Shown here in pieces: positions 36,359 to 46,031 of a stretch of DNA of 64,000 nucleotides. Both the position numbers and the translations under genes were made by a program. Origin of the DNA: Enterocytospora artemiae (Eukaryota; Microsporidia); contig JASNGC010000003.1 of NCBI GenBank assembly GCA_038659295.1, positions 620,001-684,000 on the forward strand. The letters run 5' to 3'. The notes below the pieces were generated by a model. It was given only the letters and a program-made list of their open reading frames with translations. It did no database searches and was not told the DNA's origin. The first letter of the stretch is position 1; every line of letters starts with the position of its first letter.

Positions 36359-38380
36359 TTATGGCAATCTCGTCAGCATTCTTCCATAATCCCTTGAAAC
36401 CATCTTGTTTTGCTTGACCAGGTAGTCAACTGCTCTTTTCATCACTGTCTCCTCCACACCAACCACCGCTGCCAGTTCCACGAACCTCTTTGAACCACCA
36501 ATGGGCATAACATCCTTGATTTTTTGAATAACATCATTAACCTGCTCGAAGTAATCGGAACGGTACATCCCCTCTATTTGATGGCCTTGGCTCACTGCAT
36601 TCATTGTGGATAACTGGAACAGCCGAATCGCTTCATCCACATGTCTTACTGAAACAGTATTGTTTAGTTCAATCTTGGCCAGACTCTCACTCAGTCTTAT
36701 GATCGCCTCCAACTGCCTTATTGTAATCGGCACAGAGCTCTTATTGGACGTTTCATTTTCATATTCATTCACCTGTTGTCTGATATTTACATAGAATTTG
36801 TTTAGTTTTTGAGAAGCCCCCTCATTCATTGTTGGAAACACCTTGGCCCTTGCATATTGAATATAGTTCCTCAGTGTGTCGACATCGATAACATCCTCCT
36901 CTTTGTATCTTTTTTGGTTGGTATGCAGTTGCAGAACGTGCTCGGCCATGATCTGATCCTCACTGGAGAATTTATCCTTCAGAATAAAAATACAGTCAAA
37001 ACGCGACAATATGGTTGAGCCAAACTCAATATTCTCTGCGGGTGTCTTAAAATCGTCATATCTGCCGAATACTGGATTGGCTGCCGCTAGTATGCTTGTT
37101 CTGGTATTGAGAACCGTGGTGATTCCTGCTTTTGCTATGGAAATGGTTTGCTGCTCCATTGCCTCGTGGATGGCCACCCTGTCGTGCTCATTCATTTTGT
37201 CAAATTCGTCAATACAGCAGACCCCATTGTCTGCCAGGACAAGCGCTCCGCCCTCCAGGTAGAACTCATTATTTCTGTCCTTAATCACAGAGGCTGTTAG
37301 GCCTGCAGCAGAAGAACCCTTGCCGGAAGTGTAGACACTTATTGGACTTACCATCTCTACAAACTTGAGAAACTGGGACTTGGCGATACCTGGATCTCCC
37401 AAAAGCAGGATATTGATATCGCCCCTGAGATTAATTCCATCATCCATGGTTCTTCTAGTGCCTCCAAACAGCATACAAGCCAGAGCCTTTTTCACGTCGT
37501 CCTTTCCAAAAATACTCGGAGCAATCGACCTGGAGACCCTTTCATAAATATCTCGCTTACTCAAGTCCCTAAAGAAGCATTCCTCTTCCTCACTGAAGCT
37601 CTTCTTCACCTTATTCTTGTTGCTCTCCAATCCCAGGGCCCGGATAAAAGGAAAGCTCTTCTCACCCGTATTCTTAACACAGTAAACCCCAGAAATTTTC
37701 ACCTGGCATCCCGGACTGATCTTATTGGTCAGAACACCCGAAAGAGAAATGTTGAAGTGTCTCGGTGTTTCGCCCATCGGAATATCCTCAAAGAACTCCT
37801 GGATTTTGATGTACTGAATATCTTCAACTATGGACTTTTCCGGGACAATAAAGTATGGGTCCAGGGGACACTCTGAGTTGTCACAATTTCTGGGAATCCC
37901 ATCCCTAACCCTCTTCACATTCTGACAGTTTTTGCACTGCAGGTACAGTTCCCTGGGCTTTGCGATGATCGAGCTTGCTGACACCACAATTCCCTGGATC
38001 TTAATGATTCTATTGCTCTTGTTGGAGTTAATATCCCTAATCTTACTGACGTTTGAGTTGGCAACAATCTGCACTTGAAAACTTTGGAGGCTGTGAAGCC
38101 TACAAACTCCTCTTTCGAAGGCCTCCAACACTGCCAGTGGATTTCTGATCAGATGCGAGTACATTTCAGACGAATACGAGTTGATGTGGTCCAGCTGTAC
38201 AACGATTGTGTAGAGGTTTAAAGTGATATTTGTATGGAATTGGTGGAAGTAAGTTTCCGAGTCTCCTGTTTTGAAATTGTTTATGAAGGATTCAAACATG
38301 TTCCCAAGAATCTCATCTGAAATGACCTTTTCATTGCTCAACAGATCAATCGAAGAAACTTCATTCTTGTGAAAATCCAT
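36359..38380 (-). CDS. MCM5: Replicative helicase subunit MCM5
   Basis: 673 residues. A four-cysteine zinc ribbon lies at about 148-170 (CKNC then CDNSEC), followed by the MCM5-specific PLDPYFIVPEKS stretch and the GETPRHFNIS block. The AAA+ core has Walker A GDPGIAKS near 327, Walker B CCIDEFDKM near 390, and the arginine finger in LSRFD. A winged helix closes the C-terminus. MCM5 is a subunit of the MCM2-7 ring. An AAATTTT element and CCC precede the ATG. Confidence 0.95.
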   Translation of the reverse strand: MDFHKNEVSSIDLLSNEKVISDEILGNMFESFINNFKTGDSETYFHQFHTNITLNLYTIVVQLDHINSYSSEMYSHLIRNPLAVLEAFERGVCRLHSLQSFQVQIVANSNVSKIRDINSNKSNRIIKIQGIVVSASSIIAKPRELYLQCKNCQNVKRVRDGIPRNCDNSECPLDPYFIVPEKSIVEDIQYIKIQEFFEDIPMGETPRHFNISLSGVLTNKISPGCQVKISGVYCVKNTGEKSFPFIRALGLESNKNKVKKSFSEEEECFFRDLSKRDIYERVSRSIAPSIFGKDDVKKALACMLFGGTRRTMDDGINLRGDINILLLGDPGIAKSQFLKFVEMVSPISVYTSGKGSSAAGLTASVIKDRNNEFYLEGGALVLADNGVCCIDEFDKMNEHDRVAIHEAMEQQTISIAKAGITTVLNTRTSILAAANPVFGRYDDFKTPAENIEFGSTILSRFDCIFILKDKFSSEDQIMAEHVLQLHTNQKRYKEEDVIDVDTLRNYIQYARAKVFPTMNEGASQKLNKFYVNIRQQVNEYENETSNKSSVPITIRQLEAIIRLSESLAKIELNNTVSVRHVDEAIRLFQLSTMNAVSQGHQIEGMYRSDYFEQVNDVIQKIKDVMPIGGSKRFVELAAVVGVEETVMKRAVDYLVKQNKMVSRDYGRMLTRLP

Positions 38381-38491
38381 TTGGGTGAAAATTTTGTATT
38401 AAATATATAAAAAGAAGGACAATGGAATTTCAAAGGCAGATACGCATTAGTATGTCCTCTTATCTACAGTGTCAAGCCACACTACTTTTAT

Positions 38492-39187
38492 TTATGTGGT
38501 AGTTTTATAATTAGTCCCATCAACTGAGTAGAGATGGCAATCAGTCAGTAAATTCTCCACGCCCTTCTTTACCTCTTGGGCAGAATATGTACTCTGCAAT
38601 ATGCTCAGAACAACTTCTAAATCCAAACCATTGTCATCTTGGTTATTTCTATAGACCTCCAAAATATCATTCTCGATTTTAGATGTGGCTGCAGTGGACA
38701 TTGATGTTGACAGCTTCTGTGGAGGCACTTCCATGGGAATCATATGGCTGTTGACTAGGGACTGATACAGGGAGCTTATAAGATGAAAAATAAGGCTGTT
38801 GGCAGTGGTCAGGGACAGGTGGCTTACATTCAGGCTCTTCTTCTCATTGAATATTTTTACAGAACCGACCACCTTCAGTAATGCATTTTCACCAATTTTG
38901 TCGCAAGCAGTCTCGTCATATGCACCATTTGGCCAGAATGCACAGTCTAAAATGCCAGTGGTATCATTCATTTCAAAAATTACTCCTGTTGACGTCTTCT
39001 TCACAGAGACAACATATCCCACAATCTGTACTGTCGTCACCTCCACCCCATCTATCTTCTGGACCGACGATCCCTCTTCCAGCACAAAGTCTCTAATTTG
39101 CTTGATTGAGAAGCATCTTACTGTCCGAATGCCCGTAAAATCCTGCTTGTTTTGGATGTCAAAACCACCATATTCAAAATCTTCCAT
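38492..39187 (-). CDS. RFA2: Replication protein A 32-kDa subunit
   Basis: 231 residues in RPA32 layout: a short N-terminus (MEDFEYGGFDIQN), the OB fold from about 25 to 150 (VQIVGYVVSVKKTSTGVIFE and the DTTGILDCAFWPNG block), a linker, and a C-terminal winged helix (VLSILQSTYSAQEVKKGVEN) which in other organisms recruits repair factors such as SMARCAL1. It is part of the ssDNA-binding trimer that hands over to BRCA2/Rad51. CCC lies shortly before the ATG. It sits immediately upstream of MCM5, same strand. Confidence 0.9.
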   Translation of the reverse strand: MEDFEYGGFDIQNKQDFTGIRTVRCFSIKQIRDFVLEEGSSVQKIDGVEVTTVQIVGYVVSVKKTSTGVIFEMNDTTGILDCAFWPNGAYDETACDKIGENALLKVVGSVKIFNEKKSLNVSHLSLTTANSLIFHLISSLYQSLVNSHMIPMEVPPQKLSTSMSTAATSKIENDILEVYRNNQDDNGLDLEVVLSILQSTYSAQEVKKGVENLLTDCHLYSVDGTNYKTTT

Positions 39188-39342
39188 AGGGGCTCAGGAA
39201 TTCACGCACTGAAATCGCATATGGCCTAAAGTTTGATCTGTCACAAAGAGATCGGTATGGTCGTGTGCGATATTGATTAATTACATATCAGACTAAATAG
39301 AAGGATGCCATTAAAATAGATACACCACCTGAGAAAAGGCAT

Positions 39343-41091
39343 TTATTTAAGCTCTTTGAGTCTTTTACTCATCTCCTCAAGCCTGGGCAAGAATGAGGAA
39401 GCTTCCTCTACCTTACAGACCAGCTTGTCATAAAAGTTGCTTTCCAAACCAGTCTTCTGAGAATCAGGAAGCTCAAGAAATAGCCTCGGAACTCTTTTGA
39501 TAGATTCAATCTCATTGATCAGATCATCAACTTCCCAGAGATATGGAAGGTCAGAGTATGCTGGACCATCGGCAGAGTCATCCACTGATATATCTCCAGA
39601 CATTCTAACTAACTCTTCAGCATTTCCAATAGCCTTGGCGCATTTTTCACTCTCTAGCAAGCCAGTAATGTACCCAAGAAAATGATCCATCTTGTACACT
39701 ATCCTCACTGCCTTATCACCTGTAGATTTATTCTGCTGGACAATCTGGGCTTCAAACTCAATTGGTGTATGTGCAAGCGCACACATCTGCCTGAATATGT
39801 TGTAAAATTCCCCATTGGATTCATTAATCGAATAAAAAAAGGCTTTTATGCAGCTTTCATGGGTATCTTTGTAACTATTTCCATTTTCATCAAAAGGTTC
39901 AAGTATATTGCCATTCTGATGAATAGACAACTTGAAAATCCTTCCCACGACATCTTCAGTGTTATTTGCTGTTGCCACACAGTATATTCTATCATTTTCT
40001 CCAACTTTGTCACATTCATACAAGATTCTCTGATCCTCCATTAAAATTGCCAGTTCTATGCCATCAGCCATGAACGTATCCTCCATTGGAAGTGCATACC
40101 TTAAGAACATTCTGTGCTTCAGTTCCATTATCGGATTATTCAGAGGATAGCATAGGAAGAACCCGTAGAAAGAGTTCAGTGTATCTAGAGTCAAATCAAT
40201 CTCCTCAAACCTGGGCTCTACACTTGGATCAATCAACCAAGAATCCTCACTGCGGGCATATTTCACCACCCCATATTTATCATCCTGTACTGATAGGAAA
40301 TCAAGGCCATTGTTAGCTGAGTCTCTAACTAAACAAAAAAATCTGTAGTTGTGTCCTCTGACAAATCCCAATAGACTCATGTTTGGATTCTCCATGTTAT
40401 TTACTCGGACAGTATACCCTGATTCCAGATTGTTCTTGATCAAATCAAGAAACATATCACCACGAATCAATCCATGTATCTCCGATAGCCTGAACATGTC
40501 AATTTCCTCAAAACATTGAAGTTGGTGGATTAGTTCGTTTCGAGCGAATGTGTGGATCTCCTTAACTTCGGTTGGACTACTTCTGCGAATCTCTCTAATC
40601 GAAAAACCACCATCACTGTTACCTGCCAAGAACTCCAGCCTGTCATGTTTCTGGTTGATAAAGACGTATTGATCAAGCAATAAAATACTCCAGGGTGATT
40701 CCGTCATATTAGATCCTTCCTCAAATCTCCCCAACTGGTTGAATCGGTATGTTAGTGATATCTCACAAGAGTCACATATTGGAATGCTTTTACTCTTGAG
40801 ATCAATATTTTTTTCATGGCTGTTGTTGGATAATATGGATGTATCTGCAGATACGACCGATACAAACCTGTCGTTATTGTCAGTCAACTGTCCATCAGTT
40901 TGTAGTTCATTCGAAATACTGTTTTCCTGTAAAATTAGTTGGTGTTGCCGATAATCCAGCTTGAATGGATTCTCATATGCTGTTGATTGCTCAATAAATC
41001 TGCGCATACAACAGTTCCCATACTCAACCGAACACTCTGGATTCCGTAAGGTGCTTCTTATCTGTAGTAGAAGGCTAAGTAATTTTATCAT
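39343..41091 (-). CDS. Large putative secreted or ER-lumenal protein
   Basis: 582 residues of unknown family. It starts with a short hydrophobic stretch (MIKLLSLLLQIRST) that could be a weak signal peptide. Cysteines cluster at the N-terminus (NPEC, GNCC) and at CDSC near residue 105. The middle is strand-rich and acidic, and the last 35 residues form a coiled coil (LPRLEEMSKRLKELK). CCC abuts the ATG at 41091; the frame extends upstream only to a TTG. Secretion is inferred from the N-terminus alone. Confidence 0.6.
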   Translation of the reverse strand: MIKLLSLLLQIRSTLRNPECSVEYGNCCMRRFIEQSTAYENPFKLDYRQHQLILQENSISNELQTDGQLTDNNDRFVSVVSADTSILSNNSHEKNIDLKSKSIPICDSCEISLTYRFNQLGRFEEGSNMTESPWSILLLDQYVFINQKHDRLEFLAGNSDGGFSIREIRRSSPTEVKEIHTFARNELIHQLQCFEEIDMFRLSEIHGLIRGDMFLDLIKNNLESGYTVRVNNMENPNMSLLGFVRGHNYRFFCLVRDSANNGLDFLSVQDDKYGVVKYARSEDSWLIDPSVEPRFEEIDLTLDTLNSFYGFFLCYPLNNPIMELKHRMFLRYALPMEDTFMADGIELAILMEDQRILYECDKVGENDRIYCVATANNTEDVVGRIFKLSIHQNGNILEPFDENGNSYKDTHESCIKAFFYSINESNGEFYNIFRQMCALAHTPIEFEAQIVQQNKSTGDKAVRIVYKMDHFLGYITGLLESEKCAKAIGNAEELVRMSGDISVDDSADGPAYSDLPYLWEVDDLINEIESIKRVPRLFLELPDSQKTGLESNFYDKLVCKVEEASSFLPRLEEMSKRLKELK

Positions 41092-41418
41092 GGGTGCTGG
41101 AAAACCATCAAAACATTTACCAAGTGCTTGCCTGCGATATCTATAAGGCAAATGTAGTATTCACTTTCTTGAAAATAACAGATCTAAAAATAGAGACTTT
41201 TCACCTTGCATTTTGATTTCCCAACTAAAAAGTTCACAACAGAATATATACTGCACAGAGCATATTACGTAAATATAACACAAATCCAAATTAAAAAAAT
41301 CATTACCAAGGCCGATTTTGTTAACTGAAGTAAAGTATTTAAAAAGAGATATCCAATGTGTCATTGAGCGTACAAATCAAACCCATATATTTATTGAAAA
41401 TTTCTTGTTAAGAAGATA
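41092..41418. other. Intergenic gap between two minus-strand genes
   Basis: 327 bp, AT-rich in the middle. A 67-codon minus-strand frame with an ATG at 41364 fits the gap exactly but has no CCC motif and an AT-driven composition, so I leave it uncalled. Confidence 0.35.
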
Positions 41419-44400
41419 CTAGGCATAGATTGCCTTGAATTTTGTATCAAAAACTGAGTATGTTACTCTGATGGCCTTCAGGTCTCTTTCGATTCCTGAC
41501 ACCTTCTCCGAATTTTGTTTTTCTGAGTAATACTCCAATTGCTTTTCAAGCACCTGCATCACACCCTTCATTAGCGAATCAATCTTGTAAAGCCTTTGCC
41601 ACAACTCCCCTCCATCAATTCCATTGTTGTGTTTTATCTTTACATTGCTTCCATGGCGATAGAAGTCATAAATATACGAATTCTTTGGGTAGTCTGGAAA
41701 ATACAGCAGTGAGTTGATTTGGAACAGCGGAGTAGTACTCTTGTTCTGGATGTTCTTTACATGGGTGGGCAGGAAGCAGTTCAGATCGAAAATATACTCC
41801 GAGTTGATGCCATCCAGGAAAATCTTAATCTTAGGATCCAGTTCTCCCAGCTGGATAGAGGATTTGGAGCACTTCACAGCACTGTACAGAGGAATGACCT
41901 CGAACAAATGCGCAATGGTCACAATAAAGCTTTCTCCAGAATAGTCCACCAGTCCCTTATCCATAAGCAGGCCAAAAATAAATACTCCAGGGTCAGAATC
42001 TCTATTTGATACATACAGGTCCCACAGATAGGTGTCGTGGTGGATGCTCTTGTATTTTTCTATTTGATACTCGAGGATTTTCTTTCTTTGCAAATGGCTC
42101 CTCATAAAAATGTCTCCCACCGAATACGAGCATAAAATATTTCCATCTATTTTTAATCTAGAAATCCTTTCTCTGACAGAATCAATCGAAGACCCATGGC
42201 CAGAGGTCTTCTCCGGGTTGTTATCGAGAACATCCACGGACAACTTACTTTCTCCATCGCCTTTTATGGTTATTCCCAGCAATGGATTGTTCAAGATGCT
42301 CTGACCAATGTTAAAGCCAACAAAGGATGTGTTGCTGTATATGTACGATCCCCTCACCTGCGGTAGCATACTGACCAGGAGATTCTGCACCCTATACCTG
42401 GAGATATTCATAAACACAACATGTCCCAATGTATCATAGCCCCTTCTGCCTGCACGACCGCTCATCTGCTTGTAGTTCATAGGATCCAATGCAAGAGAAT
42501 CTCCACAGAAAACAACTGTTCGACAGGGCATATTTATCCCCAAGGCAAGTGTTTCTGTCGCAAACAAGACCCTAATGTGCTTTTTTCGAAACAGTATCTC
42601 TGTTGCAGACTTGATTCTTCTATTCAGTGCATCATGATGCAGCCCAATCCCCCTTTTGGCCATGCTCAATATCATCCCCACATTGCTTGAGTTGATATTT
42701 CTGAACTCATCCTCCACCTCATAGTCAGTCAGCTTCGTTATTCTATCAAGATAATTGAATTGAATGTCGCCTTCTTCCACGATCACATTGTCCTCCTCCT
42801 CCATCCACGCATCCTTGCTCTGTTTCGCATCCCTGATCCTCTTCTGCTCCTTTTTCAGTCGTTCAATGGACTTGTCCTTCTGTCTGATTTTGTCGAGTCT
42901 CGTAATCTTGGAAAACAGCGATTTTGCCAGCTTGTTGACAACATCCCTATCCGTATTGAATATTATCACAGGCAGCAGATTGTCATTGGACAGGTTATTT
43001 AGCAAATCAAACAGGTTATTGGTAATCTTATCAATATCATATGTCACAAAGGATTGGTTTGGAGAAGCGGATGGTGTTTGACCAGAGCCATCATCTGCAG
43101 CCTCTGAACTGGAACCTCTTTTCTCCTCCATGCTTGTTGTGTGATCGAAGCTATCAAATGCATGGTTTGCCTCTTCTGTTAACAGTCGATAAACTTCCTT
43201 GACTTGGCCCTCATCAAGCACATTCATTTGAACCCACTTCTCAAACGTATTCAGAATATGCTTCTCATATAACTTCACATCGCTTTTACAGATAATATTC
43301 GACTTAAAGAACTTCCTCGGTGCCAGATGCTTAATTAGTGCCTTTTGGTCATCTCGCAGAACCATGTATATATAATAATAGATGTTCAAAAGCTCTTCAG
43401 GTAGGAAGTTCAGATCATTTCCAAATCCAAAATTCTTCAGATGGGAATGGGTATAGGCAAACATACAGTTGAGTGGCGTTATCTTGCCTGTAATTGGAAC
43501 ATCTCCAAAGTGACAGGAGTTTAATAGCCTAGTCTCTGAATTACTGCTGTCGGCCCCACCATTATTGGTGTAAACATATGTCTTCAGTTCACAAAACCTC
43601 TCTCCATGCTTGACCAGCTTACACACCCTGCCCTTTTCGTTCTCAATTCTCTTGAACCAAGCATAGAACTCATCGATATTTCCAATTGTTGCTGAAAGAA
43701 GCAGTATCGGGCAGCTTGCTTGGTGAATCACCCTCTCCATCTTAACTCCCAGATCCCTGTCATTGATTTTATGAACCTCATCAATGATAATGTACTTGAT
43801 CCAGTTTGTCGTGATGTCGTTGTTGATGCGTCTGACCTCAGAGAGGACCGTCTCCAGCATACTGGGGATCGTAATCAAAACCTGGCTGTTGAACGGCTCA
43901 TTACACTTGTCATTCATCAAGGTCCCTTGAAGATTGTGCTTCTGAGGCTTGAAACGAGCATATACATCTGCTGACACCTGATTGACAAGAGCTTTTGTTG
44001 GCAGACAGAATATGACAATTGAGCAGTTGGGTCTAAATGGATAAGTTGGTGACTTTTCCGTGACAGTAAAACAGAAAGAATCTCCCAAGGCATCATTCTC
44101 TGGCATGCCAGAGATCTTCTTCTTGCTTCTCTTTGTTTTTGAAGAATGCACCTGTGAATTTTCCAGCAGAACGGCCTCCACAACATAGAAACAAATAAAT
44201 GTCTTTCCTGAGCTTGTCGGTGCCGAAATTACAACAGACGATCTTTCATCGACAGCATCAAGCAACTCAATTTGCCAGCCATCCGGATCGAATGGAACCC
44301 TCTTGTCCTTTCTGGACCTAAGGGTTCTCTTCAGGTGCTCTCCAGCATACTTCAGCTGAAAGTACAGATCGACATCAGAAGGCTTTGCCGAATAGCCTTC

Positions 44401-45876
44401 ATACTTCTCCAACATGGCCGAGTCCCCCGAAAAAATATCAAACTTGTTGATAAGTTCCTTGGCTGTGGCCGCAAATCCAGACTCAACCAAATTCGTCAGG
44501 ACAAAGTCAACCTCTGCAGGATCGAATGCTGATGCGTCTTTCTTGTTAAAATACTGCAGGCAGTGAAGATACAATGGAACCAGCTTGGACTCATCACACT
44601 CTTCTTTCTTCAGCTCCACATTCCAAATGTCTGCATACACCTCGATTTTCAATAACAGAAGCTTGCCATTGATGTAGTCGTTGTTTATGGCGATCGACTC
44701 AACCATAGACTTCTTTGACTTGAGATCCCTTAGTTTTGAAAAGCTCTTGAAAAAGTTGCTCAGCCACAGATCGTCCTTCTGCTTCTTTTCATTTTTCAAT
44801 CTTTTTTCATTTTCTTCCTTTATGAGACTCGACTTCGTGCCGCTTCTGTTCGATTTCTTCTCTGAAGCTGGCGAGATCGTTGCATATTGAAACTTCCCAT
44901 CATACATACTTTTTGCTGATTTTGTAATATTCTGCAGATGCTTCACCGAAAGCTTTTCCGGAATAGGAGGCATCAACAGCTCCAGAATATTGGAGGTGTG
45001 TGGAATCTGGTTGCTCAGATCAAAGGAGATGGGGTGTTTGGGCCTCTCCGGTGCTTTCCCCTTGGCTTCCTGAAAAATCACCTTCTTATGCAAGATAAAT
45101 CCATCAACAAAGTAGTTTGTTTGTTTAAAGCTACAAACCTCTTCCCTGGTGAACTTAAAGCTTGCATTTTCATACATAAACTCCGTGGAACTATCGAGGA
45201 ACAGCCTGCTATTTATCTCCATGCATTCCGGTGAATACTTCTCAGTCATTTCCTCCACTGATTCCGTATCATCCGCCTTGCTAATGGAGAGGGAATAATC
45301 TCCGACATTTTCTAAAGCAAACAGCATTTCGGTGTCGACAGTATCCTTGTGGAAAACATGCGACGACACATGTGGATAATTGAAAACTAAAGTATCCAGC
45401 ATACATACATACAGATCGTTTCTCAAGCAGAAGACCATAAACGAGGCACGTCCATGTGTTGTTACGACAGCTGCTATTCTATCCGATAGGTTGACGCTTC
45501 TCAAAATAACAATATCCTTTCTCAACCTCCTCAGATACTGATTGACAATGTCCTCGTGCTCATTTCTATACTCGTAGAAGTATCGTACGTCTGAAAATTC
45601 CTCGACCAAGTTGTCGTGATAAAACAAGAAATGCTGGACAAGCACCTTTGTAGGTAGCTGGGCCAGGTCTAGTGAGAAGAGCTTGATTGTATTCTCAAAC
45701 ATGGCATTCATATCGACCAAAATATACCCGATTCCTGAAAATGCCAGAGAGAGATTCACAAATGGGGGTGGAAATCTCAATATCCTGTTCAGGTGGTTTG
45801 GCTGCTGGCCACAATCGCTACTGCGAAAGTTACTGTCATGGGTTCCTACACCCATGTCATCAATATTTGGAACCAT
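41419..45876 (-). CDS. DDX60-like Ski2-family RNA helicase
   Basis: 1485 residues. The helicase core begins near residue 535 (PDGWQIELLDAVDERSSVV) with APTSSGKT at about 550, the LPTKALVNQ motif, DEVH near 700, LLSATIG, and motif VI QMSGRAGRRGYDT near 1140, after which a long helical C-terminus follows. The FDPDGWQ start and the LPTKALVNQV pattern match the DDX60 branch of Ski2-like helicases, rather than Mtr4 or Ski2 itself. The N-terminal 500 residues are divergent. The frame has an earlier ATG at 45957, but CCC and AAATTT elements lie right before 45876. Confidence 0.8.
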   Translation of the reverse strand: MVPNIDDMGVGTHDSNFRSSDCGQQPNHLNRILRFPPPFVNLSLAFSGIGYILVDMNAMFENTIKLFSLDLAQLPTKVLVQHFLFYHDNLVEEFSDVRYFYEYRNEHEDIVNQYLRRLRKDIVILRSVNLSDRIAAVVTTHGRASFMVFCLRNDLYVCMLDTLVFNYPHVSSHVFHKDTVDTEMLFALENVGDYSLSISKADDTESVEEMTEKYSPECMEINSRLFLDSSTEFMYENASFKFTREEVCSFKQTNYFVDGFILHKKVIFQEAKGKAPERPKHPISFDLSNQIPHTSNILELLMPPIPEKLSVKHLQNITKSAKSMYDGKFQYATISPASEKKSNRSGTKSSLIKEENEKRLKNEKKQKDDLWLSNFFKSFSKLRDLKSKKSMVESIAINNDYINGKLLLLKIEVYADIWNVELKKEECDESKLVPLYLHCLQYFNKKDASAFDPAEVDFVLTNLVESGFAATAKELINKFDIFSGDSAMLEKYEGYSAKPSDVDLYFQLKYAGEHLKRTLRSRKDKRVPFDPDGWQIELLDAVDERSSVVISAPTSSGKTFICFYVVEAVLLENSQVHSSKTKRSKKKISGMPENDALGDSFCFTVTEKSPTYPFRPNCSIVIFCLPTKALVNQVSADVYARFKPQKHNLQGTLMNDKCNEPFNSQVLITIPSMLETVLSEVRRINNDITTNWIKYIIIDEVHKINDRDLGVKMERVIHQASCPILLLSATIGNIDEFYAWFKRIENEKGRVCKLVKHGERFCELKTYVYTNNGGADSSNSETRLLNSCHFGDVPITGKITPLNCMFAYTHSHLKNFGFGNDLNFLPEELLNIYYYIYMVLRDDQKALIKHLAPRKFFKSNIICKSDVKLYEKHILNTFEKWVQMNVLDEGQVKEVYRLLTEEANHAFDSFDHTTSMEEKRGSSSEAADDGSGQTPSASPNQSFVTYDIDKITNNLFDLLNNLSNDNLLPVIIFNTDRDVVNKLAKSLFSKITRLDKIRQKDKSIERLKKEQKRIRDAKQSKDAWMEEEDNVIVEEGDIQFNYLDRITKLTDYEVEDEFRNINSSNVGMILSMAKRGIGLHHDALNRRIKSATEILFRKKHIRVLFATETLALGINMPCRTVVFCGDSLALDPMNYKQMSGRAGRRGYDTLGHVVFMNISRYRVQNLLVSMLPQVRGSYIYSNTSFVGFNIGQSILNNPLLGITIKGDGESKLSVDVLDNNPEKTSGHGSSIDSVRERISRLKIDGNILCSYSVGDIFMRSHLQRKKILEYQIEKYKSIHHDTYLWDLYVSNRDSDPGVFIFGLLMDKGLVDYSGESFIVTIAHLFEVIPLYSAVKCSKSSIQLGELDPKIKIFLDGINSEYIFDLNCFLPTHVKNIQNKSTTPLFQINSLLYFPDYPKNSYIYDFYRHGSNVKIKHNNGIDGGELWQRLYKIDSLMKGVMQVLEKQLEYYSEKQNSEKVSGIERDLKAIRVTYSVFDTKFKAIYA

Positions 45877-45915
45877 AGGGATAAAAATTCCCGAAAATTT
45901 TTTAGAAAATTTCAA
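45877..45915 (-). promoter_or_regulatory. AAATTT-type and CCC signals before the DDX60-like gene
   Basis: Read on the minus strand, two AAAATTTT-like blocks and an ATTTTTA lead into CCCT directly before ATG 45876. This is the arrangement otherwise seen before the ribosomal protein genes. If the earlier ATG at 45957 is used, this element would be coding. Confidence 0.5.
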
Positions 45916-46031
45916 AAATATGCTTCCATCGGTTGCTCTACACATTGCTTGAAGCATCGATATAACATTGATGGAATTCCTGTTTTATTGGCAATACCCA
46001 AGACAGGGAAAATAAATGGACACTATACAAT

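Noticed and set aside
41161..41364. A 67-codon minus-strand frame filling the gap between two genes
   Set aside because: It has an ATG but no CCC nearby, AT-driven composition and no recognised motif; likely untranslated region.
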